DNA from: JAWLHK01 sp041690355 [NCBI: bacterium]
Lineage (GTDB): Bacteria > J088 > JAWLBW01
Direction: 5' to 3'
Assembly: GCA_041690355.1 (NCBI GenBank)
Contig: JAWLHK010000004.1
Coordinates: forward strand, 1 to 64,000
DNA: 64,000 nucleotides
Numbering within the stretch: the stretch's first letter is position 1; each line of letters opens with the position of its first letter. The notes beneath the pieces are model-generated. The model was not told the origin of the DNA. It searched no databases and saw only the letters and a program-made list of their open reading frames with translations. A program made the translations under genes and the position numbers. This document shows, piece by piece, positions 58,465-64,000 of the stretch.

Positions 58465-59735
58465 CTCCTTCGCGAACCCACGGGCAACCCGCTCGCGCGC
58501 CGGCACGGAACTGGGTCAACCTGCTGCTCGATCGTCCGGATCTGCCCGCCGTGGTGCGTTCGCTCGCGGCGCCGGCGCTCGCCGATCTCGTGCGCGAAAT
58601 CGGCCTCGCCGACGCGGGAGAATTCGTTGCCCTCGCCTCGCCCGAGCAGCTCGGTGCGCTGCTCGACGACGACGTCTGGCGGGCGGACCGGCCCGGCGAG
58701 GAGGAAGCTTTCGATGCAGTGCGTTTCGGCCTCTGGCTGGAGATCCTCGCGGATCTCGGGCCGGTGGCGGCGGCCGAAAGGCTCGCCGCGATGGATGAAC
58801 CGTTCGTGGCCTACGCCTTCTCGCGCCTTCTGCACGTCTTCGACAGCGCCCGGCTCGAGGAGCACTTCGAGCTGGTTGCCGATCGCCGCGCCCAGGCCGC
58901 GTTCGACAAGGCCGCCGAAGGGCGCCTGAGCTGGGAGTTCGACGCCTGGTGGGTCGTGGCGCGGGCAGAAGAGGGATGGGATGCGCTGCTCGACATCCTC
59001 ACGACGCTGGCCGAACGTCACGCCGCGCTTTTCGAGCGGCTGATGCACCAGTGCGCGCGGGCAACCGATGCCGCCGCAGAAGACGAGGGAAGCTACGCGG
59101 ACCTGCTCGCCGCCGACGAGGCGCTGCTCGAAGATGCCGCGGGCGCCCGGGAGGAGCGGCGCATGGAGGCCGGATACGTGGCGCCGCGCACGGCCCGGAG
59201 CTTTCTTCGAGTTCTGGAGGACGCGAGCGCCGACGCCATTCTCGCGGAGAAAGTCATCGATCCCGTCGTCGACACGTATCTGCACCCCCTGCGCTCGCCG
59301 CTACCGACGGAAGCGTTTGAGGCCGCCCCGATGGCCGAGGGCGACGCCCGGGAGTTCGCCCGCCGCCTGACCGGATTCCTGGCTTCGCTTCAGGAAGGAA
59401 AATCGTCTGCGGACCGCCGCCTTGTTCCGGCGGCGCTCGAGAATGACGGCCCCGGCACCGGATTCGTCCAGGCCATGCGGGCGCTCACCGCCGAGGACAT
59501 GGGGATGGCTTTCGCCCGCCGCCGCGAACTGGCCTTCCTGGCGAACGCGCTCGTCTCGGGCGAGTCGAAGCAGGGCCGGCGCATGACGCTGCCCGAGGCG
59601 GCCGAAGCGGCCGTGTCCACGTGCGAACGCGGGATGCAACGGCTCGCGGGAAGGGACCCCAAGCGGGCCGCCACGATCCTCCGCGAAGACCTGGGGGCCG
59701 TCTACCTGTTCCGTCTGGGGCGGGCGCGAGGCTGA
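58461..59735 (+). CDS. DUF6178-like protein, TetR operon partner
   Basis: 424 aa, soluble, rich in Ala, Leu, Glu and Arg helices. NLLLDRPDLPAVVRSLAAPA, ASPEQLGALLDDDVWRADRP, and repeated Leu/Ala-rich helices fit the DUF6178 family seen in deltaproteobacterial genomes. Its ATG overlaps the TetR stop (ATGA). Function unknown; the tight pairing suggests its level is set by the TetR ligand. Confidence 0.7.
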   Translation: MTPSRTHGQPARAPARNWVNLLLDRPDLPAVVRSLAAPALADLVREIGLADAGEFVALASPEQLGALLDDDVWRADRPGEEEAFDAVRFGLWLEILADLGPVAAAERLAAMDEPFVAYAFSRLLHVFDSARLEEHFELVADRRAQAAFDKAAEGRLSWEFDAWWVVARAEEGWDALLDILTTLAERHAALFERLMHQCARATDAAAEDEGSYADLLAADEALLEDAAGAREERRMEAGYVAPRTARSFLRVLEDASADAILAEKVIDPVVDTYLHPLRSPLPTEAFEAAPMAEGDAREFARRLTGFLASLQEGKSSADRRLVPAALENDGPGTGFVQAMRALTAEDMGMAFARRRELAFLANALVSGESKQGRRMTLPEAAEAAVSTCERGMQRLAGRDPKRAATILREDLGAVYLFRLGRARG

Positions 59736-59738
59736 CCG

Positions 59739-60038
59739 TCAGGGGCGGCGCAGGCCAATCCCACCAAGCGGTTCGGTTTCGATGCGCTGCCCGAAGCCCG
59801 CGATCAGCGGGCGTCCCTTCGCAATGGCCGCCTGCACGGCCGGGAGCGTCAGCGACGCCTGATGGTGCTCGCGGCTCTCCCACGCCTCGGTGATCCAAAG
59901 TCCGTCGGCATCCTGCGGGTCGCGGGCGATGACATAGCTCAGGCATCCGGGCATGTCCCGGGTTCCGTCGAGAAGAAGGGCGGCCAGCTCGTCGCGCTTC
60001 CCCACGACGGCTTTCATGTTTCCGATCAGTCCGTACAT
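59739..60038 (-). CDS. Antibiotic biosynthesis monooxygenase (ABM)-like protein
   Basis: 99 aa: MYGLIGNMKAVVGKRDELAA, LLLDGTRDMPGCLSYVIARD, ITEAWESREHHQASLTLPAV. This is the dimeric ferredoxin-like ABM fold of YgiN-type quinol monooxygenases, which need no cofactor. It follows the cupin gene by 11 bases on the same strand, so the two are cotranscribed. Confidence 0.88.
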   Translation of the reverse strand: MYGLIGNMKAVVGKRDELAALLLDGTRDMPGCLSYVIARDPQDADGLWITEAWESREHHQASLTLPAVQAAIAKGRPLIAGFGQRIETEPLGGIGLRRP

Positions 60039-60049
60039 GCTTGTTCCTC

Positions 60050-60436
60050 TCAGGACGATGATTCCGGGCGCTCGCCGACGCGATTGGGGAAGGAGATTTC
60101 GAGCACCAGGCAGCCTCCGTCCGTTCGAAAGGGGCCGTGGACCTCGCCCGGCGGGCGGCTCGCATAGTGCCCTGCCTCGAGCCACAGGTCGAAGGCGGCA
60201 TCGTAAAGGCGTCCGCTGACGATGTACACTTCCTCGGGATACGCGTGCGACTTGCCGCCGAACGGCGTCGTGTCGGCGCCAGGCAGAAAGCGCGTCAGTC
60301 GCGTGTACTCGCCGGTAGCCGGATCCATGCTGAGCGTGAGTTCCTCGGCCATCCCCTCGAGGCCGGGCACGGGCGACCAATGGCCGCAATTTTCGGGAGC
60401 GAGAACATTCCAGTACGTGGCAATTGTCTTGGGCAT
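60050..60436 (-). CDS. Cupin protein, ABM partner
   Basis: 128 aa from ATG 60436. Cupin with HAYPEEVYIVSGRLYDAAFD (His, Glu ligands) and HYASRPPGEVHGPFRTDGGC (second His motif). Similar to ChrR-type cupin barrels. Role with the adjacent monooxygenase unknown; aromatic or quinone turnover would fit. Confidence 0.8.
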   Translation of the reverse strand: MPKTIATYWNVLAPENCGHWSPVPGLEGMAEELTLSMDPATGEYTRLTRFLPGADTTPFGGKSHAYPEEVYIVSGRLYDAAFDLWLEAGHYASRPPGEVHGPFRTDGGCLVLEISFPNRVGERPESSS

Positions 60437-60563
60437 GGTTGGCAAGGCCTCGTCTTCTGGATGCCAGCGTAGCAGAAGGCGGCGGCGACGCGCGATGCGA
60501 AACGTTACTTTCCGGAGCAGCGATAGAACCGCCCCGCCGAATCCGGTGTGGTAGAGTGACGGA

Positions 60564-60917
60564 ATGAAGCTCCCCTGGTGGCTCCCGTTCGGAAAGATCC
60601 CGGAAGTCTCCCCGCAGGAACTGGCGGAGAAGCTGCGGGGGCCCCGGCCGCCCCTGCTGCTCGACGTGCGCACGGCGGCGGAGTGGAACCACGGGCACAT
60701 CGCCGGCGCCGTGCACGTCCCCATTCAGAACTTCCGCGAAGAATTCCCCCGGCATGCCGGCGACAGAGACCGCGAAGTGATCGCCATCTGCCTCTCGGCC
60801 CATCGCAGCATCCCGGCCGTGCGGGTTCTACGAAGCGCCGGCTTCGGCAGGGCCGCGCAGCTGCAAGGGGGCATGCGGGCCTGGCGCGCGGCCGGGCTGC
60901 CGACGGTGAGCGGATGA
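60564..60917 (+). CDS. Rhodanese-like sulfurtransferase
   Basis: 117 aa, single domain. LLLDVRTAAEWNHGHIAGAV, HVPIQ, active-site loop CLSAHRS with the sulfur-carrying Cys near residue 76, and QLQGGMRAWRAAGLP. Cytoplasmic. TAGAGT (60552-60557) lies only six bases from the ATG, another possible leaderless start, though no -35 is clear. Confidence 0.88.
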   Translation: MKLPWWLPFGKIPEVSPQELAEKLRGPRPPLLLDVRTAAEWNHGHIAGAVHVPIQNFREEFPRHAGDRDREVIAICLSAHRSIPAVRVLRSAGFGRAAQLQGGMRAWRAAGLPTVSG

Positions 60918-60947
60918 ATTGTCCAATCGCCCCTTCCGCGAACATGG

Positions 60948-61316
60948 CTAGCCGGCGTGCTGGTGCACCGTGATGCGGTAACCGTCGGGATCCAGAAACG
61001 AGAAAACGCGTCCGAAGGGGGAATCCTGGAGCGGCTGGACGATCTGCGCGCCCGCCGCTTCGACCTGGCTCGCGAGACTGTCGGCGTCGTCGCAGTTGAG
61101 CCAGAGAGCGACCCCCCAGCCCAGCCGATTGGCCTCGTCGAGGGGAATCAGCGGTTCCCGAATCGCGAAGGGAACCGGGTGGGTATCAAAGACAATGGCA
61201 TGGGGCGGGCCAAGGGCTTTCTGCTGAAGACCGAGGGCCTCCACATAGAACCGGCGGGATCGTTCCATGTCACGAACCTGGAGGGCGATGAAGTCGGGGC
61301 CGAGAATGCGAGCCAT
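60948..61316 (-). CDS. VOC/glyoxalase-family protein under MarR control
   Basis: 122 aa: FIALQVRDMERSRRFYVEAL, ALWLNCDDADSLASQVEAAG and FGRVFSFLDPDGYRITVHQH, the VOC fold with its C-terminal Glu position replaced by His in this tail. Divergent from a MarR gene and sharing a palindromic intergenic region; GAGGAG precedes the ATG. Resistance to an electrophile or aromatic compound is a common role for such pairs. Confidence 0.85.
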   Translation of the reverse strand: MARILGPDFIALQVRDMERSRRFYVEALGLQQKALGPPHAIVFDTHPVPFAIREPLIPLDEANRLGWGVALWLNCDDADSLASQVEAAGAQIVQPLQDSPFGRVFSFLDPDGYRITVHQHAG

Positions 61317-61337
61317 GATTGTTTACTCCTCTAATTG

Positions 61338-61378
61338 TCAGGGTCCTGATAACCATATTATCAGGGCCCTGATAGAAT
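61338..61378. promoter_or_regulatory. MarR operator between divergent genes
   Basis: CTGATAA-CCATA-TTATCAG (61346-61364) is a perfect inverted repeat. TCAGGGTCCTGA (61338-61349) and the exact palindrome TCAGGGCCCTGA (61361-61372) overlap its ends. The right-hand -10 TAGAAT (61373-61378) is six bases from the MarR ATG; the leftward -10 is inside the repeat (GATAAT). Confidence 0.8.
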
Positions 61379-61384
61379 GCAAGC

Positions 61385-61810
61385 ATGGTCGAAAAGCACA
61401 TCGGATATCAGCTCAAGCGGGCCCAGCACATGCTGCGGCTCCGCATGGACGAAGCCCTGGCGCCCCTCGGGCTGACCGTCCCCCAGTATGCGGCTCTCAG
61501 CGCCCTCGAGACCGAAGACGGACTCTCCAATGCAGAGATGGCGCGGCGCTGCTTCGTGACGGCCCAGACGATGAATCCAATCGTGTCCGCACTCGAACAG
61601 TCGGGATCGGTTCGGCGGAAGGCGCACCCGGCGCATGGCCGCGTGCTCCAGGTATTTCTGACGAATCAAGGGCGCCGGCTGCTTGCCCGTGCACATGCGA
61701 AAGTGTTCGACGTCGAGGCGCGTATGCTTGGAGAGATGCCGCCCGAGCAGAAGGCGCTGCTCCTGCAGCTGCTGCGTGGATGCGCCGACCGGCTTGAGGA
61801 ACGGGCCTGA
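61385..61810 (+). CDS. MarR-family regulator
   Basis: 141 aa. Winged helix: LTVPQYAALSALETEDGLSN, AEMARRCFVTAQTMNPIVSA, LEQSGSVRRKAHPAHGRVLQ (wing with Arg/His). Dimerising helices at both ends. Likely represses itself and the divergent VOC gene through the operator at 61338-61378. The start codon nearly coincides with the expected transcription start. Confidence 0.9.
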   Translation: MVEKHIGYQLKRAQHMLRLRMDEALAPLGLTVPQYAALSALETEDGLSNAEMARRCFVTAQTMNPIVSALEQSGSVRRKAHPAHGRVLQVFLTNQGRRLLARAHAKVFDVEARMLGEMPPEQKALLLQLLRGCADRLEERA

Positions 61811-61862
61811 GCGAAGCGCTCGACGCAAGGGAGCCGGATTGCCGCACGTTCAGGCCGGTGCG

Positions 61863-62294
61863 TCACTCCTCGGCCTGCGTGTCTCCCGGCGGGTTCTCCC
61901 GGAACCAGTTCACGATGGCCGGCATGGCGGGCTCGAACGGTCCGGGGATGGATAGATTCAAAACCCCGGCGCGCCGATCGCTGCGGTTCTCGAAGTCGTG
62001 CGTCACGCCGCCCGGAACGAGGATGAACGCTCCGCGCGGAGCATCGGTCCACGTTTCGCCCAGGAGAATGCTCATCGTCCCCTCGAGCACGAAGAAGATA
62101 TCGTCCTCGGGATGCGCGTGCGCGCCCGGCCCCTTCGTGCGCGGTTCGAGCCACCACTCCGAGACGGAATAGCCGTCGGCCGTTTCGGCTCCATCGGCCT
62201 TGAAGACCGCCTGAATGCGCCCCATGTCGTAGACGCGCCCTTCGCCGGGGCCAAGCAGCAGCGGTTTGCGGTTGGATAGCGGTTCTCCTGACAT
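61863..62294 (-). CDS. Cupin protein
   Basis: 143 aa from ATG 62294. Cupin motifs GAHAHPEDDIFFVLEGTMSI (two His, Glu/Asp) and GAFILVPGGVTHDFENRSD. No signal peptide. A common architecture of unassigned small-molecule enzymes or sensors. Stands 37 bases downstream of the lipoprotein-like gene at 62332 on the same strand and could be cotranscribed. Confidence 0.8.
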   Translation of the reverse strand: MSGEPLSNRKPLLLGPGEGRVYDMGRIQAVFKADGAETADGYSVSEWWLEPRTKGPGAHAHPEDDIFFVLEGTMSILLGETWTDAPRGAFILVPGGVTHDFENRSDRRAGVLNLSIPGPFEPAMPAIVNWFRENPPGDTQAEE

Positions 62295-62331
62295 TCCCTG
62301 CACTCCTCTCGTGCGATATCGATCGTGCAGC

Positions 62332-62739
62332 CTACCAGTTCGCGCTCCCCTCGACCGCACCGCCGGGACCGATGACGGCCGACGCGCGGTAACGGGGTAC
62401 GCCGGGGGTGACGTAGCCGAAGCTGTGCTCGAAGCGGGCACCGTCGGCCAGGGTCCCCGCGACCCGGTAGGCGGAATCCTGCCGCACCACGAACCCGACG
62501 GTGACGCTCTCGCCGTCGGCCAGCGATTCCGCTTCATACCGCGCCGCGCCGACCTCGACGGCGAGATCGGTGACGGTCTGTCCGCTCGCATTGCGCACCA
62601 CGATACGATGGCTGTCGTCGGCCAGCACCGCAAGACCGTAGCCGGCGGCGACGCCGAGCGCAAGCAGCAGCAGCCTGCGCAGCACGGCGAATCCCCGCGA
62701 CCGGCTCCGCACTTCGGCCCCGCGCACGCCTGAACTCAC
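62332..62739 (-). CDS. Membrane-anchored hypothetical protein
   Basis: 135 aa. One N-terminal helix (LRRLLLLALGVAAGYGLAVL) then a beta domain (HRIVVRNASGQTVTDLAVEV, ESLADGESVTVGFVVRQDSA). Overlaps the GH88/105-type gene by four bases (ATGA). Function unknown; periplasmic side likely. Confidence 0.6.
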   Translation of the reverse strand: MSSGVRGAEVRSRSRGFAVLRRLLLLALGVAAGYGLAVLADDSHRIVVRNASGQTVTDLAVEVGAARYEAESLADGESVTVGFVVRQDSAYRVAGTLADGARFEHSFGYVTPGVPRYRASAVIGPGGAVEGSANW

Positions 62740-63911
62740 CGCGCCGTCAGCAGCAGGAGCACCGCGCCGACGCCGTAGTGGATGTCGTCGTCGACGGGGA
62801 GGCCGGCGTAGTAGTCCAGTCCGCCCGGCTGGGTGGGGCCCGAGGTGCCCGTGACCGTCGCCTTGCCGTCCTTCGTCACGATGCGGGCGCGCACGCCTTC
62901 GAGCGCCTTGCCGTGGGCCGCCGCGGCGATCCCCGCATCCACCAGGCCGAGTTCGGCGCCGCGCCGGATCGCGTCCGCAAACAACGCCGTGGCCGAGGTT
63001 TCCAGATAGCCTTTATCCGGATGGTTCACGACCGTCCACCATTCCCCGGTCGGATCCTGCGTCGCGAGTACGCCGTCGAGAATCTGTTTTTCCACGGCGG
63101 CGACTGCGTAGTATCGCGGATGATCCTTCGGGAGGATCGAGAGAAAGCGCGAGAGGATGTTGGCGACCCAGCCGTTACCGCGGCCCCAGAAGACCGGCGA
63201 GGCGGGCCACGGCGACTCCTGCACGAGCGCATGGCGGAACAGGCCGGTCGATTCGTCCTGAAGCTCGGCGGCGAAGATCAGAATCTGATCCGCATACAGG
63301 TCCCAGTCGGGCGCGTGATCGTAGAGCTCGCCGCGCGCCATGAGAAAGCTGCCGAACATGAAGAGAGAATCAATCCACAGCTGCGGAGCTTCGGGCTGCA
63401 ACAGGCCGAGATGGCCGATGCCGCCCGCCTCGGTGCGCGGCGCGGTGTGCAGATAGGCCCACGTGCGGTGGATCGTTTCGAGCAATTCCCCGTCGCAGGA
63501 CCAGCGGGCCAGCCGGGCCGCCGCCGAAGCGGGGGCCACCGTGTCGCTCCAGATCATGGGGAACGAGCCGGCATGATGTTTCTGCCACGCTTCCACATAC
63601 TGGCGGTACTTCATGTCGCCGGTCGCCTCGTACAGGTCGAGCATGCCGTAGGAGAGTACGGCCGGACCCCAGTCCCAGTGCATCGTTTCGGGCGGATGCC
63701 GCTCGATCCACGCATCGGCCACTTCGCGGGCGAGCGCTTCTTCGGCGAAGGCGCGCGGCGCCGGCGGATTTCCCGGAACGCACGCAGGCGGCTCACTGAT
63801 CCGCGAGTCGAGGGGAACGGTAGCGGCCGGTTCCGTTCCGCACGCGAGGAGGAACGCCAGTCCCGCGAGGGGGAAGCGCTTCGCGGCTTTGGCCGATGTC
63901 ACAGCTTTCAT
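62736..63911 (-). CDS. GH88/GH105-type unsaturated uronyl hydrolase, lipoprotein
   Basis: 391 aa. Lipobox FLLAC near residue 24. (alpha/alpha)6-barrel pattern: HWDWGPAVLSYGMLDLYEAT, LLQPEAPQLWIDSLFMFGSF (Asp of the active site), VFWGRGNGWVANILSRFL (the RGNGW motif of GH105), GYLETSATALFADAIRRGA. Such enzymes remove unsaturated uronic acids left by polysaccharide lyases. Coupled by four-base overlaps to genes on both sides. Confidence 0.8.
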   Translation of the reverse strand: MKAVTSAKAAKRFPLAGLAFLLACGTEPAATVPLDSRISEPPACVPGNPPAPRAFAEEALAREVADAWIERHPPETMHWDWGPAVLSYGMLDLYEATGDMKYRQYVEAWQKHHAGSFPMIWSDTVAPASAAARLARWSCDGELLETIHRTWAYLHTAPRTEAGGIGHLGLLQPEAPQLWIDSLFMFGSFLMARGELYDHAPDWDLYADQILIFAAELQDESTGLFRHALVQESPWPASPVFWGRGNGWVANILSRFLSILPKDHPRYYAVAAVEKQILDGVLATQDPTGEWWTVVNHPDKGYLETSATALFADAIRRGAELGLVDAGIAAAAHGKALEGVRARIVTKDGKATVTGTSGPTQPGGLDYYAGLPVDDDIHYGVGAVLLLLTAR

Positions 63912-64000
63912 GGTTTCACCTGAATCGGCGCTTTGTCGCCGTCGAGGATTGTCGTCGACCCGACCCGCAGCTGCGAACCGTCGGCGACAAGCCCGAAGGA
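63908..64000 (-). CDS. C-terminal end of a gene cut by the window edge
   Basis: The last 30 codons read SFGLVADGSQLRVGSTTILD, GDKAPIQVKP, then a stop overlapping the next start (ATGA). The product cannot be identified from this piece. The coupling suggests it belongs to the same carbohydrate-related operon. Confidence 0.5.
   Translation of the reverse strand, partial: SFGLVADGSQLRVGSTTILDGDKAPIQVKP

Noticed and set aside
62778-63923. Plus-strand frame of 381 codons opposite the GH88/105 gene
   Set aside because: Antisense shadow; RGNGW and lipobox are in the minus frame.
1-64000. tRNA, rRNA, riboswitch, replication origin or prophage
   Set aside because: No cloverleaf, conserved rRNA stretch, riboswitch core, DnaA-box cluster or phage structural gene was recognised on reading either strand; subtle ones could be missed without covariance search.

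Overview
The window is high-GC, densely coding DNA from a Gram-negative bacterium. Lipopolysaccharide heptose genes, outer-membrane beta-barrels and many lipoproteins with clear lipoboxes show a double membrane. A porin resembling myxobacterial zinc-linked porins, a DUF6178 protein and secreted proteins with a MYXO-CTERM-like tail (Cys, one membrane helix, Arg-rich end) point towards Myxococcota or another former deltaproteobacterial lineage, probably uncultured. This placement is inference. No tRNA, rRNA, CRISPR array or replication origin was seen.

Layout. 1-2.7 kb is decayed DNA (an IS3-type transposase remnant and a diverged direct repeat) around a membrane class III adenylate cyclase. 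2.7-6.1 kb holds an NAD-dependent epimerase and a three-gene envelope cluster probably concerned with metal. 6.1-12.4 kb is an LPS-core block: GT2, Trm112-like, GT9 heptosyltransferase, GT4, heptose-7-P kinase, a DHH phosphoesterase and an outer-membrane protein. A minus-strand gene at 12.5-13.8 kb fuses a [2Fe-2S] ferredoxin, a class III cyclase and a globin. 14-18.3 kb has small genes, an M28 peptidase lipoprotein and membrane proteins. 18.4-26 kb is a run of secreted and lipid-anchored proteins with tandem paralogues. 26.1-28.3 kb carries three toxin-antitoxin-type pairs in a row. 28.4-36.3 kb is a hydrolase followed by four LuxR-type regulators and two PAS/HTH companions, separated by composite intergenic repeats. 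36.3-45.8 kb is mixed metabolism (GMC oxidoreductase, quinone reductase, SRPBCC proteins, three tandem small membrane proteins). 46-52.9 kb is a LysM-like lipoprotein and a giant lipoprotein with 16 repeats. 53-64 kb has an SDR, an ABC/thioredoxin operon, TetR- and MarR-controlled genes, cupins and a GH88/105-type lipoprotein.

The most interesting feature is a palindromic box (CGCATA, 12 bases with a CCCAAAATTG-like core, TATGCG). It occurs five times, each 18-20 bases before a -10 hexamer, where a class II activator would sit. It precedes both Cys-rich surface proteins, a lipoprotein, the three-gene membrane-protein tandem and one LuxR gene. Together with the LuxR cluster, and with no luxI in view, this looks like an undescribed surface-protein regulon. 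At least seven genes also have sigma70-like promoters whose -10 lies only 5-9 bases before the start codon, so leaderless mRNAs seem common. A family of short dispersed repeats fills many gaps and supplies the C-terminal codons of several genes.
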